DNA from: Halobacteriales archaeon QH_10_67_22
Lineage (GTDB): Archaea > Halobacteriota > Halobacteria > Halobacteriales > Haloarculaceae
Length of the DNA stretch: 32,686 bases
Assembly (NCBI GenBank): GCA_003021305.1
Contig: PXQN01000082.1
Location: forward strand, 1 to 32,686
Reading direction: 5' to 3'
Part shown: in pieces, positions 15,838 through 25,149 of the stretch
Layout: the number at the start of each line of letters is the position of its first letter
Numbering within the stretch: the first letter of the stretch is position 1
Notes under the pieces: generated by a model
What the model saw: only the letters and a program-made list of their open reading frames with translations
Told to the model about the DNA's origin: nothing
The model's database searches: none
Position numbers and translations under genes: made by a program

Positions 15838-17511
15838 ATGCCCGACGACGAAGCACTCGATCGACGGTCGTTCGTGAAGCTGGCTGGCGGCGCCGCGGCA
15901 TCGGCAGCACTGGCTGGGTGTGGTGGCGACGGCGAAGACACTCCCGAGGGAGACGGCGGGGACACCGCGACCGACGGGGACGGCGGTGACACCGCGACCG
16001 ACGCCATAGACGAGACCGACACCGTGGAGGAGACGGCCACCGACCGGCCCGAACCCGAGGACCGGGAGGGGTACCTCCAGCGTGCCAACCTGCTGTTGCA
16101 CGAGCGAGCGCCGTGGGTGTTCCTCAACCGGCAGTTCAGCGTCTACGGCCAGAACAGCGACCTCGACTGGGACGCGCGCCGGGACGAACTGATCGCGGCA
16201 GCGGACATCGGTCCGGGCGACGACGGCTCGGTGACGATCACCCAGGGACAGATGGACTCGGGGCTGGACCCCCACGACCACCGCGAGACGCCGACTGACA
16301 ACATCGTCACGCAGGCTCACGACGGCGTCCTCAACCGGAACGCCAGCGGCGAGGTCATCGAGGGGCTCGCGACGGAGTACGAGCGCCTGGAGGAGGGGCT
16401 CGTCGAGTTCACCCTGAGGGACGGCGTCACGTTCCACAACGGCGACGACCTGGCGGCCTCGGACGTCGCGTTCAGCGTCAACCGCATCGTCGACCCCGAG
16501 GTCGGCGACCTGGAGAGTCCACAGTCAGACCAGCTCGCAGGTGTCACCGGCGCGGAGGCGACCGAGGACCTGACGGTCGAAGTGAGCTCCGACGGGATCA
16601 ACCCGATCGTCTTCCAGGAGTTCGCCTCCTACTGTGACGTCGTCCAGGAAGACTGGATCACCGAGCGCGAAGCCTCGGAGATCAACACGGACATGAACGG
16701 GACCGGGCCGTTCCGGGTGACCGAGTACGAGTCGGACGTCCGCGTCGAGTACGAAGCCTTCGAGGACTACTGGGACGGCGAGCCCGAGGTCACGGAGTTA
16801 ACGATGAACGCCGCCTCGGAGGCGAGTACACGGGTCAGCCGCCTGCTGGCCGACGAGAGCGACATCGTCGTCAACGTTCCGCCCGAGGAAGTCCAGCGCG
16901 TTCAGGACGACGACACCACGGAAGTCGAGGCCGTCCCGAGTACGCGCGTCATCTTCAACGCGATGCGCTACGACGCCGAGCCGTTCTCCAGCCAGCAGTT
17001 CCGCCAGGCGATGAACTACGCCATCGACCTGGACTCGATCATCGAGAACGTCCTGGCCGGCTTCGCGGCGCCGACCGGCCAGCCCACGCTGGAAGGGTTC
17101 GTCGGCTACAATCCCGACGTCGGTCCCTACGACCACGACCCCGACACGGCCGAGCAGCTGGTCGAGGAGTCCGGGCACGCCGGCGCCGACATCACGCTGG
17201 AGACGCCGGTCGGGCGCTACCTCAAGGACTTGGAGATAGCCCAGGCCGTCGCGGAGTACATCGACGACCTGGAGAACGTCTCCTGTTCTGTCGAACAGCG
17301 CGAGTTCGAGTCGCTCGTCGGCGAACTGACGACCGGCAACATCGAGGACAAGCCCCCGTTCTACCTGATCGGCTGGGGGAACACGACGTTCGACGCGACC
17401 CAGACGATCATCCCGCTGCTGACGACGGGCGGTGCGCTCACCAGCTACGAGGAAGACGAGGACGTCGACAGCGCCATCGAGCAGGCACAGAGCCTCCCGG
17501 GTGGGGAGTAG
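15838..17511 (+). CDS. Family-5 ABC substrate-binding lipoprotein, apparently circularly permuted
   Basis: Extracellular binding protein of a dipeptide/oligopeptide-type (family 5) importer, 557 residues. Twin arginines R9-R10 (DRRSFVKLAGG) and a lipobox ending at C28 mark a Tat lipoprotein, followed by an acidic Gly/Asp/Thr linker with the repeat GGDTATDGDGGDTATD. Residues about 74-124 (DREGYLQRANLLLHERAPWVFLNR, then QFSVYG...LDWDARRDELIAAADI) look like the C-terminal end of this family. The normal mature N terminus begins only after it, at about 130 (SVTITQGQMDSGLDPHDH). The frame then stops after VDSAIEQAQSLPGGE, exactly where that segment would be expected. Ordinary landmarks between them (VEFTLRDGVTFHNGDDLAASDVAFS, FRQAMNYAIDLDSI) are in normal order. 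The ATG at 15838 is preferred to the TTG two codons upstream. The first permease starts 10 bases after the stop. Confidence 0.9.
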   Translation: MPDDEALDRRSFVKLAGGAAASAALAGCGGDGEDTPEGDGGDTATDGDGGDTATDAIDETDTVEETATDRPEPEDREGYLQRANLLLHERAPWVFLNRQFSVYGQNSDLDWDARRDELIAAADIGPGDDGSVTITQGQMDSGLDPHDHRETPTDNIVTQAHDGVLNRNASGEVIEGLATEYERLEEGLVEFTLRDGVTFHNGDDLAASDVAFSVNRIVDPEVGDLESPQSDQLAGVTGAEATEDLTVEVSSDGINPIVFQEFASYCDVVQEDWITEREASEINTDMNGTGPFRVTEYESDVRVEYEAFEDYWDGEPEVTELTMNAASEASTRVSRLLADESDIVVNVPPEEVQRVQDDDTTEVEAVPSTRVIFNAMRYDAEPFSSQQFRQAMNYAIDLDSIIENVLAGFAAPTGQPTLEGFVGYNPDVGPYDHDPDTAEQLVEESGHAGADITLETPVGRYLKDLEIAQAVAEYIDDLENVSCSVEQREFESLVGELTTGNIEDKPPFYLIGWGNTTFDATQTIIPLLTTGGALTSYEEDEDVDSAIEQAQSLPGGE

Positions 17512-17521
17512 CGACGAGCGA

Positions 17522-18511
17522 ATGTCGCTGGGCCGGTTCCTGATAAAACGGACTGTCCACGGCGTGTTCGTCGTCTGGGGCGTCGTGACGGTCGTGTTCG
17601 GGCTCCGGTTTCTCACACCCGGCAGTCCCGTCAACGCCGTCGCACCCCTCGACGCGAGTCAGGAACTGCGCCAGCGCATCGCCCGGGATCTGGGACTGAA
17701 CAAACCGCTGTACGAGCAGTACTTCGACTACCTGTTCAGTCTGCTCCAGGGCGACATGGGGTACTCGTATCTCCGGGGTATCGAGGCGAGTACGCTCGTC
17801 CTCGGGCGGGTGCCGGCGACGGTCGAACTGGCAGTCGCCGCCAGCTTCATCGCTGTCGTCCTCTCGATACCGCTGGGCGTCATCGCCGCCAACAGACGCC
17901 ACGAACCGGCCGACTACGGCGCGACGCTGTTCTCGCTCGTCGGCATCAGCACGCCGAACTTCTGGCTGGGGATCATGCTCATTCTCGTCCTGTCGGTCCA
18001 GTTCGGCCTGTTCCCGACCAGCGGCCGCCCGCTCGGGCTCTACCCGGCGCTGGCGCTCCTCGTGACCGAGGGGGCGCCCGGCGGACTCCTCCGGTGGCTC
18101 CACCACATCTTCCTGCCGGCCGTGACGCTTGGCACGTACTTCACGGCGCTTATCACCCGGCTCACGCGCAGCGGGATGCTCGACGAACTCGGGAAGTCCT
18201 ACGTCCGGGCCGCCCGCGCGAAGGGGTTGCCCGAGGCACTGGTCAGGTATCGCCACGCGCTCCGGAACACGCTCGTTCCGATCGTGACCGTCGTCGGCCT
18301 CCAGCTGGGGACGCTCATCGGCGGGGCTGTGATCACCGAGGCGGTCTTCTCCTGGCCCGGGCTCGGGAGTTTCCTGATCCGGTCTATCAACGTGCGCGAC
18401 TGGCCGCTCATCCAGGGGTCGCTGGTGGTCATCGGCGTCAGTTTCGTCCTGGTGAACATCGTCGTCGACGCGCTGTACGCGTATCTCGACCCGCAGGTGG
18501 TCACGGAATGA
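17522..18511 (+). CDS. ABC transporter permease (DppB/OppB-like)
   Basis: Inner of the two membrane subunits of the peptide-type importer, 329 residues with six helices. The N-terminal signature LIKRTVHGVFVVWGVVTVVFGLRFL is typical of the DppB group. The EAA loop that docks on the ATPase is ARAKGLPEALVRYRHALRNTL (about 235-255). The ATG at 17522 is chosen over the longer open frame because it starts at this signature and lies 10 bases after the binding-protein stop. It overlaps the next permease by four bases (ATGA). Confidence 0.93.
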   Translation: MSLGRFLIKRTVHGVFVVWGVVTVVFGLRFLTPGSPVNAVAPLDASQELRQRIARDLGLNKPLYEQYFDYLFSLLQGDMGYSYLRGIEASTLVLGRVPATVELAVAASFIAVVLSIPLGVIAANRRHEPADYGATLFSLVGISTPNFWLGIMLILVLSVQFGLFPTSGRPLGLYPALALLVTEGAPGGLLRWLHHIFLPAVTLGTYFTALITRLTRSGMLDELGKSYVRAARAKGLPEALVRYRHALRNTLVPIVTVVGLQLGTLIGGAVITEAVFSWPGLGSFLIRSINVRDWPLIQGSLVVIGVSFVLVNIVVDALYAYLDPQVVTE

Positions 18512-19524
18512 TATCGCCGAGAACGCTGCGGAACCTCCGGAGCGAACTCCGCCGGAGCGCGCTGGCGAAACTGGGCGTGACGCTCGTCGTGGGGATCTTC
18601 CTGATGGCGGTGTTCGCGCCGGTGCTCGCCCCCCACGACCCGACTGACCAGAACCTCAACGACAGCCAGTTACCACCGCTCGGGTTCTCGACGACCGAGA
18701 ACCGGACCACCTCCGAGTTCGTCGACGGCGAGGTCACTATCGTCGAGGAAGAGGTGACGGTCAACGCGACGGCCGAACACCCCCTGGGGACGGACTCGCT
18801 GGGCCGTGACGTCCTCTCGCGGACGATCTACGGCGCACGGACCTCGCTGCTGGTCGGGGTGATCGGCGCCCTGCTGGCGGTGCTCGTCGGCGTCACCTAC
18901 GGGCTGGTCGCGGGGTACTACAGCGGGCGGGTCGACGACGGCCTCATGCGGGCGGCCGACGTCATGCTGGCGTTCCCGTCGCTCGTGCTCGCGATCGCGC
19001 TCATCGGTCTCTGGGGGCGGGCGGCGATACGGATACCGGACCCGTTCGTCGCGGCGGGGATCACACCGGGAATGCCCCCCGACATCGTCCTCCCCGGGAC
19101 GGTGGTGCTGGTCGTCGCGCTGGTCAACTGGGGGTGGTTCGCCCGCGTCGCCCGCGGGGAGGCGCTGTCGCTTCGCTCCCAGGAGTACGTCACTGCCGCC
19201 CGGAGCATGGGCGCGGGCGACGCGTTCATCATCCGCACGCACGTCTTCCCCAACAGCGTGACGCCCATCCTCGTCCTGGCGACGATCCAGGTCGCCGCTA
19301 TCATCCTCCTCGAGAGTGCGCTTTCCTTTCTGGGTTTCTCGGGAGCGACGCTCTCGTGGGGGTTCGACATCGCGCAGGGACGCCAGTACCTCTCCTCCTC
19401 GTGGTGGATCGCGACGATGCCGGGGATCGCTATCGTGCTCGCCGTCGTCGGGATCAACCTCGTCGGCGACTGGCTCCGTGACGCCCTTGACCCGGGGATC
19501 GAACAGGGCGAAGGGGGCGTCTGA
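18508..19524 (+). CDS. ABC transporter permease (DppC/OppC-like)
   Basis: Second membrane subunit, 338 residues. The N-terminal helix and the segment APHDPTDQNLNDSQLPPLGF, then HPLGTDSLGRDVLSRTIYGARTSL, are the DppC hallmark. Between them is an acidic extracellular insertion (about residues 50-90) often seen in haloarchaeal versions. The EAA loop is AARSMGAGDAFIIRTHVFPNS. It starts inside the DppB stop (ATGA), and its own stop overlaps the following ATPase start (TGATG at 19522-19526), so the genes are translationally coupled. Confidence 0.93.
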   Translation: MISPRTLRNLRSELRRSALAKLGVTLVVGIFLMAVFAPVLAPHDPTDQNLNDSQLPPLGFSTTENRTTSEFVDGEVTIVEEEVTVNATAEHPLGTDSLGRDVLSRTIYGARTSLLVGVIGALLAVLVGVTYGLVAGYYSGRVDDGLMRAADVMLAFPSLVLAIALIGLWGRAAIRIPDPFVAAGITPGMPPDIVLPGTVVLVVALVNWGWFARVARGEALSLRSQEYVTAARSMGAGDAFIIRTHVFPNSVTPILVLATIQVAAIILLESALSFLGFSGATLSWGFDIAQGRQYLSSSWWIATMPGIAIVLAVVGINLVGDWLRDALDPGIEQGEGGV

Positions 19525-20702
19525 TGGCCGCGCGTGACCTCCTGCGGGTGCGTGACCTCTCGACGCGGTTTTTCACCGGCGAGGGCCAGATCAACGCCGT
19601 CGAATCGGTCGATTTCGACGTCCGCGAGGGCGAAGTGTTCGGCATCGTCGGCGAGTCCGGGTCGGGCAAGAGTGTCACCGCCTTCTCCCTGCTGGACCTG
19701 GTCGAGTCGCCCGGACAGATCACGAGCGGCGAACTCTGGTACCGCGACGAGGACCTGGCGGCTGAGTTCCGCGAACAGCGCCCCGAGGCCGTCGACGGCG
19801 AGTTCGTCGACCTGCGACGGACCTCCGAGCGGGTCCGTCGGTCGCTCCGTGGCCCGTCGTTCAGCATGGTGTTCCAGGACCCGATGAGCAGTTTCAACCC
19901 GACGCTGACCGTCGGGGAACAGATCGCCGAGGCCGTCGAGGTCCAGCGCCGGGCCTCGACCAATCCCCGGTCGACCAGGTCGCGCACGCAGGGCTACGGT
20001 CTCGGCCGCATGCTGGCGGGGATGGTCCTCCCGGACAGCGGGTACGTCGACGAGGACAGCGAGGCGCAGGCGGTCAAACTCCTCGAGGAGGTGGGCATCC
20101 CCGACCCGGCCGAGCGCTACGACGCGTACCCCCACCAGTTCTCGGGAGGGATGTTACAGCGGGCGATGGTCGCCCAGGCGCTCGCCGGGGAACCGGACCT
20201 GCTCGTCGCCGACGAACCGACGACGGCGCTCGACGTGACGATCCAGGCCCAGATACTGAACCTGCTCGACGACCTCCAGGCCGAGACGGGGATGAGCATC
20301 GTCCTCATCACGCACAACCTCGGGGTGATCGCCCGGATGTGTGACCGGGTGGGCGTGATGTACGCCGGCGAGATCGTCGAACGGGGCACCCTGGAGGAGG
20401 TCTTCGAGCAGTCGGTCCACCCCTACACGGAGGGGTTGCTCGGGTCGATCCCCGACCTGGACGACCCCGCGCCGCGACTCCAGCCCATCGAAGGCTCGGT
20501 CCCGAACCTGCTCGACGCCGAGATGGAGGACCGCTGTTACTTCGCCGACCGCTGTCCCAAGGCCATGGAGAAGTGCCTCGACAAACCGCCCGAGATCGAG
20601 TGTGAAGGCGAACACGCCGCCAAGTGTGTGCTCGCCGAGACGGAGTACCACGACTCGCGGCGGCTCCCCGAGGACTACTTCGAGGAGGTGGCCGATGACT
20701 GA
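19524..20702 (+). CDS. ABC transporter ATP-binding protein (DppD/OppD-like)
   Basis: ATPase subunit, 392 residues. Walker A is GESGSGKS (43-50), the signature is [14 protein letters not shown] (about 206) and Walker B is LLVADEP (about 223-230). The C-terminal peptide-transporter domain contains a cysteine cluster ([14 protein letters not shown]...CEG...C) like that which binds an iron-sulfur cluster in some DppD/OppD proteins. Compared with bacterial DppD (about 330 residues) there are two charged insertions, near residues 75-110 and 135-185, common in haloarchaeal homologues. It overlaps the next ATPase by eight bases. Confidence 0.93.
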   Translation: MAARDLLRVRDLSTRFFTGEGQINAVESVDFDVREGEVFGIVGESGSGKSVTAFSLLDLVESPGQITSGELWYRDEDLAAEFREQRPEAVDGEFVDLRRTSERVRRSLRGPSFSMVFQDPMSSFNPTLTVGEQIAEAVEVQRRASTNPRSTRSRTQGYGLGRMLAGMVLPDSGYVDEDSEAQAVKLLEEVGIPDPAERYDAYPHQFSGGMLQRAMVAQALAGEPDLLVADEPTTALDVTIQAQILNLLDDLQAETGMSIVLITHNLGVIARMCDRVGVMYAGEIVERGTLEEVFEQSVHPYTEGLLGSIPDLDDPAPRLQPIEGSVPNLLDAEMEDRCYFADRCPKAMEKCLDKPPEIECEGEHAAKCVLAETEYHDSRRLPEDYFEEVADD

Positions 20703-21633
20703 GACGCTGCTCTCGGTGAGTGACCTCGAGAAACACTACGTCGACGGGGCGTCACTGACCGACCGCCTGCTGGGGGTCGAACCCGACCGCGTGCGGGCGG
20801 TCGACGGCGTCTCCTTCGAGGTCCAGCGTGGCGAGACGCTGGGGCTGGTCGGCGAATCGGGCTGTGGCAAGTCCACGACCGGCGAGACGCTGTTGCGGTT
20901 GCGCGAGCCGACCGGCGGGACGGCGGCCTTCGACGGCGAGGACGTCTTCGAGCTATCGGGCCCGGAGTTGGCGACGTTTCGGCGCCGAGCGGGGATCGTC
21001 TTCCAGGACCCCTTTTCCAGTCTGGACCCGCGGCTGACCGCACGGGAGATCATCGCCGAGCCCCTGGTCGTCAACGACGTCGGAACGGCCGCCGAGCGGG
21101 ACGAGCGCGCCGCCGAACTGATAGAGCGGGTCGGCCTCTCGACCGGGCAGTTGGACCGCTACCCCAACGAATTTTCGGGTGGCCAGCGCCAGCGGATCGG
21201 CATCGCCCGCGCGCTGGCGCTGGAACCGGAGTTCGTCGTCTGTGACGAACCCGTCTCGGCGCTGGATGTCTCCGTCCAGGCCCAGATCCTCAACCTGCTC
21301 GACGACCTCCAGGACGAGTTCGACCTCACCTACCTGTTCATCGCCCACGACCTGAGCGTCGTCCGGCACATCTCCGACCGCGTCGCGGTGATGTACCTCG
21401 GCGAGATCGTCGAACGCGGACCCGTCGAGACCATCTTCGAGGACCCCGCACACCCCTATACGGAGGCGCTCTTGCGGAGTGTCCCGCGGGCGGACCCGAG
21501 CGAACACGGCCGCCGCGTCGACGCACTGCCCGGCGACGTCCCCTCACCGCGGGACCGCGCGGCCTGCTTCCGGGCGGTCGAGGACCACCCTTACTGGGAC
21601 AGCGACCCGCTGGCCCACGCCGACGCCGACTGA
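20695..21633 (+). CDS. ABC transporter ATP-binding protein (DppF/OppF-like)
   Basis: Second ATPase of the importer, 312 residues. Walker A is GESGCGKST (53-61), the signature [14 protein letters not shown] (about 161) and Walker B FVVCDEP (about 180). The open frame extends upstream, but ATG at 20695 overlaps the previous gene by eight bases and begins right at the domain. The usual C-terminal oligopeptide-binding tail is short, ending [24 protein letters not shown]. The last 43 bases are antisense to the small UspA-like ORF from the other strand. Confidence 0.92.
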   Translation: MTETLLSVSDLEKHYVDGASLTDRLLGVEPDRVRAVDGVSFEVQRGETLGLVGESGCGKSTTGETLLRLREPTGGTAAFDGEDVFELSGPELATFRRRAGIVFQDPFSSLDPRLTAREIIAEPLVVNDVGTAAERDERAAELIERVGLSTGQLDRYPNEFSGGQRQRIGIARALALEPEFVVCDEPVSALDVSVQAQILNLLDDLQDEFDLTYLFIAHDLSVVRHISDRVAVMYLGEIVERGPVETIFEDPAHPYTEALLRSVPRADPSEHGRRVDALPGDVPSPRDRAACFRAVEDHPYWDSDPLAHADAD

Positions 21634-21821
21634 TAGTGATTACGTTTCTCCGCGAGGATCACCGAACAGTCGACGCGTTCCGCGACGTCCATGACGACCG
21701 ACCCGCCGACGAGTCGCCCGAGCAGGCCCCGTTCGAGCAACTGCGCGGACCTGTCGTCGATAACGTCCGAGCGTTCCCGGGCACTCGCGATGAAATCCCG
21801 CGGACGTAACGGCTTTGTCAC
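21591..21821 (-). CDS. UspA-like C-terminal fragment coupled to trkH
   Basis: 76 residues starting at a GTG that overlaps the trkH stop (GTGA, 21818-21821). The core [35 protein letters not shown] resembles the last helix-strand unit of universal stress proteins (a nucleotide-loop-like [16 protein letters not shown]). The N-terminal part of such a domain is missing. The tail ([15 protein letters not shown]) is encoded antisense to the end of the DppF-like gene, so the original C terminus is lost or replaced. Haloarchaeal Trk loci often carry Usp-type proteins, which fits a regulatory partner of TrkH; this one may be a degraded relic. Confidence 0.55.
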   Translation of the reverse strand: MTKPLRPRDFIASARERSDVIDDRSAQLLERGLLGRLVGGSVVMDVAERVDCSVILAEKRNHYQSASAWASGSLSQ

Positions 21822-23344
21822 CGCCGCCAGAACGCCCCGCTGAACAGGACCATCACGGGGATTATCTCCAGGCGGCCGATCCACATCAGGAACGTCATCA
21901 GTAGTTTCGACGAGTCCGGGAACGCGAGGTAACTGCCGAACGGCCCCAGGAGGCCAAAGCCCGGCCCGATGTTGCCGATCGTCGCCAGGCTCGCGCTGAC
22001 CGCCTCCAGGGTGGACAGTTCCATCCCGACGCGCCCGGCGTCGAGCGCGATGAAGACTGCCGCAACGCCGAACACGAGGAGGTACAGGAGCGTGAACCCG
22101 TAGATCGCCTTGATCACCTCCTCGTCGATGACGAACCCGCCCAACCGGACCGGTTTGACGGCGTTGGGGTGGGCGGACGTGAACAGCTGCCGGCGGATCG
22201 ACTTGAGCACGACCAGCCACCGGACGACCTTCACGCCGCCGCCAGTCGACCCGGCCGAGCCGCCGATGAACATCGCGAACAGCAGGACGACCTGGGTGGT
22301 GGTCTCCCACTGCGCGAAGTCACTGGTCGCGTACCCCGTGGAGTTCAACAGCGATGCGACCTGGAAGGCGGCCTGGCGCAGGGAGTTTTCGAGGGCGCCC
22401 TCGGTCTGGCCGCCCAGTTCCAGCGTCGGTGCCGACCCCAGATACAGCAGGACGAACAACACCAGCGTCACGAGGACGTTCGCCCCGATGTAGGCCTGGA
22501 ACTCCCGGTTCTCGAAGAACGACCCGTACTCGCGCTGGAGCAGGTAATAAAAGAGCGCGAAGTTCGTCCCGGCGACGATCATGAACGGGATGACGACCCA
22601 CTGGACGGCCGGCGAGAAGGCGGCGATACTGTCGGCCTCCGGCGAGAACCCGCCAGTCGGAAGCGTCGTAAAGCCGTGGGCGACGGCGTTGTAGACCCCC
22701 ATGTTCGGCGCCAGCTCCGCGTAGTGTAGCCCGACCAGGATCAACACGTACAGTACCGTGAACCCGAGATAGAAGAGCCACAGCAAGCGTGCGGTTTCGG
22801 CGATCCTGGGCGTGAGCCGCTGGAGTTCCGGGCCGGGCGCTTCGGACTCTATCAGTTGGGCGCCGTTGACGGCGACCTCCGGGAAGATGGCGACCATCAA
22901 CACGATGATCCCCATACCGCCGAGCCACTGGCTGAGCTGGCGCCAGATCAGGACGGCGTGGGAGTGTCGGTCGATCGATATCTCGCCCAGTACCGTGGCC
23001 CCGGTCGTCGTGAACCCGCTCATACTCTCGAAGAGGGCGTTGACGGGGTTCGCTATCGTCCCGGTGCCGGCCACGAGGTACGGCACCATCCCCACCAGCG
23101 GAACGACGAGCCAGGAGAGACTCACGAACAGCAGTGCCTCGCGGGGCCCGAGGTCGCCGACCTCGCCGGCCTGTTCGAGCGCGAGTCCGAGCGTGACGGC
23201 GACTCCCATCGAGATCAGGAAGACGACAACGTCGTCGCCGTAGACGAGACCTACGACCAGCGGCACGACCATCGCCACAGCGAGGTACTTGACGACGGTG
23301 CCGGTGAGGGCGACGCTCTGTCGCCACGCGACGTTCACTGCCAT
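21818..23344 (-). CDS. trkH: TrkH/KtrB-family potassium uptake membrane subunit
   Basis: Pore subunit of a Trk potassium transporter, 508 residues from ATG at 23344 (MAVNVAWRQS); the open frame continues upstream without membrane character, so the longer version is rejected. Four membrane-pore-membrane repeats are visible through their filter loops: SGFTTTGATV, HGFTTLPTGGFS, LNSTGYATSDF and IGNIGPGFG. The TrkH interface sequence GSAGSTGGGVKVVR is present. The usual C-terminal motif MWIGRLEIIPVMVL ends the protein. It is divergent from the two-domain TrkA gene, whose product should gate it. Confidence 0.93.
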   Translation of the reverse strand: MAVNVAWRQSVALTGTVVKYLAVAMVVPLVVGLVYGDDVVVFLISMGVAVTLGLALEQAGEVGDLGPREALLFVSLSWLVVPLVGMVPYLVAGTGTIANPVNALFESMSGFTTTGATVLGEISIDRHSHAVLIWRQLSQWLGGMGIIVLMVAIFPEVAVNGAQLIESEAPGPELQRLTPRIAETARLLWLFYLGFTVLYVLILVGLHYAELAPNMGVYNAVAHGFTTLPTGGFSPEADSIAAFSPAVQWVVIPFMIVAGTNFALFYYLLQREYGSFFENREFQAYIGANVLVTLVLFVLLYLGSAPTLELGGQTEGALENSLRQAAFQVASLLNSTGYATSDFAQWETTTQVVLLFAMFIGGSAGSTGGGVKVVRWLVVLKSIRRQLFTSAHPNAVKPVRLGGFVIDEEVIKAIYGFTLLYLLVFGVAAVFIALDAGRVGMELSTLEAVSASLATIGNIGPGFGLLGPFGSYLAFPDSSKLLMTFLMWIGRLEIIPVMVLFSGAFWRR

Positions 23345-23572
23345 CTCTCGCCCCGCAGTTCGAGTCGCCGGCCAGGCGTCGAGCGTGCCAGGCTCGGGTA
23401 CATCGACGTGCCGGCCGGTCGTCGAGTAAGGACACCGTACTGCGCGTTCCGGCTCACTGTCAACGGGAGAGTCGGACGGAGAGGCTCCCAATAATCTCTT
23501 TGGTCGGTGACGGTCCGGCGACCGAGAGGGAAATCCACTTCCGGGTGGGGGGGCAACACCGTCCCATGCAAC

Positions 23573-23579
23573 CGGAGGG
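23573..23579 (+). promoter_or_regulatory. Shine-Dalgarno-like site fixing the GTG start of trkA
   Basis: GGAGGGG ends six bases before the GTG at 23586 and supports that start. A small out-of-frame ORF (ATG at 23566, ten codons, MQPEGRQCGS) spans it and overlaps the trkA start; it may be chance or a leader. Confidence 0.45.
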
Positions 23580-23585
23580 GCGACA

Positions 23586-24917
23586 GTGCGGATCGTAGTC
23601 GTCGGGGCCGGCGAGGTCGGGTCCACGACCGCCGAGAGCCTCGCGGACGAACACGAGGTCGTCGTCGTCGACAGAGACCCCGAACGCGTCGAGTCGATCA
23701 CCTACGACATGGACGTTTTACCCATCGAGGGCGACGCCTCGAAGATGGAGACTCTGGAGGAGGCCGGCGTGGGGGAGGCCGACCTGCTGATCGCCAGCAC
23801 GGACGACGACGAGACGAACATCATCGCCTGCGGGATCGCCAAAGTCTGTGGCGACGTGTTCACCATCGCACGGGCGAAGAGTCCGAAGTACCTCCGGCCC
23901 TGGGAGCGGGGCAAGCGGGTCTTCGGCGTCGACTTCATGGTGTGTACGGACCTGCTGGCCGCCAAGACTATCGTCGGCGTGACCGGCCTCCCGACCGCCC
24001 AGGACGTCGACACCTTCGCTGACGGCCTCGTCCAGATGACCGAATTCGAGATCCCGGAGGGAAGCCCGGTCGCGGACCTGACGGTCGCGGAGGCCGACCG
24101 CTTCGACTCGCTGACCTTCGCGGGCATCCTCCGTGACGACGAGGTGATCATCCCGCGCGGGGACACCGTCCTCCGTGCCGGTGACGACGTCGTCGCCATC
24201 GGGAGTCCCGAGAGCATGCGGGAGTTCAGCGCCGCCATCGCGCCCGAAGAGACCGGGCCGTCGGACATCGTCATCGTCGGTGGCGGGGAGATCGGCTACC
24301 AGACCGCACGGCTGCTCGAAGAGCGCGGGTTCTCGCCGCGACTCATCGAACAGCGCGACGACCGCGCCCGCACGCTGGCGGAGGAACTCCCCAAAACGAC
24401 GGTACTCAACGGCGACGCGACCGACCAGGACCTGCTCTCCCAGGAGAACGTCGGTGACGCCGACGTGCTGATCGCGGCGCTTGGAACCGACCACGAGAAC
24501 CTGCTGGTGACGCTTTTGTCCGGTCGACTCGGCGTCGAACGCGCCATCGCAGTCGTCGAGACGGTCGACTTCGTGGACCTGTTCGAGACGGTCGGCGTCG
24601 ACGTGGCCGTCAGTCCACGGACCGTCACCGCCGAGGAGATCACCCGCTTCACGCGTGCCCGCCGCGCCGAGAACGTCGCGATCATCGAGGGTGACCAGGC
24701 CGAAGTCCTCGAGTTCGAGGTCGACGCCGACAGCGTCCTCCTCGACCGCACCATCGCCGAGGCGGCCGCCGACTTCCCGGAGAGCGCCGTCATCGGGTCG
24801 ATCGCCCGGAACGGTGAACACATCACACCGCGGGGCGACACGGTTGTCCGCGAGGGCGACCACGTCATCGTCTTCGCTGACTCCGAGGTGCTGTCGGAAC
24901 TCGCCGGGACGATGTGA
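23586..24917 (+). CDS. trkA: TrkA potassium channel regulator, two RCK domains
   Basis: Cytosolic NAD(H)/nucleotide-binding gate of Trk/Ktr transporters, 443 residues, the normal length of a double RCK protein. First Rossmann motif GAGEVG (7-12) with acidic VDRDPERVES; second GGGEIG (about 230-235). RCK_C (TrkA_C) halves end each repeat (PRGDTVLRAGDDVVAIG and PRGDTVVREGDHVIVFAD). Starts with GTG at 23586, preceded by GGAGGGG. Divergent from trkH, with 241 bases between the starts. Confidence 0.93.
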   Translation: MRIVVVGAGEVGSTTAESLADEHEVVVVDRDPERVESITYDMDVLPIEGDASKMETLEEAGVGEADLLIASTDDDETNIIACGIAKVCGDVFTIARAKSPKYLRPWERGKRVFGVDFMVCTDLLAAKTIVGVTGLPTAQDVDTFADGLVQMTEFEIPEGSPVADLTVAEADRFDSLTFAGILRDDEVIIPRGDTVLRAGDDVVAIGSPESMREFSAAIAPEETGPSDIVIVGGGEIGYQTARLLEERGFSPRLIEQRDDRARTLAEELPKTTVLNGDATDQDLLSQENVGDADVLIAALGTDHENLLVTLLSGRLGVERAIAVVETVDFVDLFETVGVDVAVSPRTVTAEEITRFTRARRAENVAIIEGDQAEVLEFEVDADSVLLDRTIAEAAADFPESAVIGSIARNGEHITPRGDTVVREGDHVIVFADSEVLSELAGTM

Positions 24918-24945
24918 CGTTCTCCGAGCGTCCGGTCCGAGGCCG

Positions 24946-25149
24946 TTACCGGACGAATTCTGCGTACCCGAGATACGCGACGAACGCCAGGAGATACAGC
25001 GCCACGATGCCCGTCGTCACTGCGTTCCGGCCGAACACGACGAACGACGTGATGACGACCGGTCCCAGCACCAGGATCCAGTCGAGGACGCGGTCGTCGG
25101 CACCGTACTGTATCACTGCGCCGACCACGGGGAGCTGTTTCGGGTTCAT
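24946..25149 (-). CDS. Small two-helix membrane protein coupled to trkH
   Basis: 67 residues (MNPKQLPVVGAVIQYGADDRV then two hydrophobic helices around WILVLGPVVITSFVVFG and GIVALYLLAFVAYLGY). The ATG overlaps the stop of the upstream trkH (ATGA, 25146-25149), so it is translationally coupled. Similar tiny ORFs sit beside haloarchaeal trkH genes, to my recollection; the function is unknown. It might be an accessory subunit of the potassium channel. Converges with trkA at 24917, 28 bases apart. Confidence 0.75.
   Translation of the reverse strand: MNPKQLPVVGAVIQYGADDRVLDWILVLGPVVITSFVVFGRNAVTTGIVALYLLAFVAYLGYAEFVR

Noticed and set aside
15929-15991. Repeat GGDTATDGDGGDTATD suggesting a mobile repeat
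   Set aside because: It is an ordinary acidic Gly/Asp/Thr linker after a Tat lipobox, typical of haloarchaeal lipoproteins.
23345-23701. N-terminal extension of the first TrkH
   Set aside because: The added 119 residues are non-membrane, low-complexity and partly opposite the trkA start; ATG at 23344 gives the normal TrkH length.
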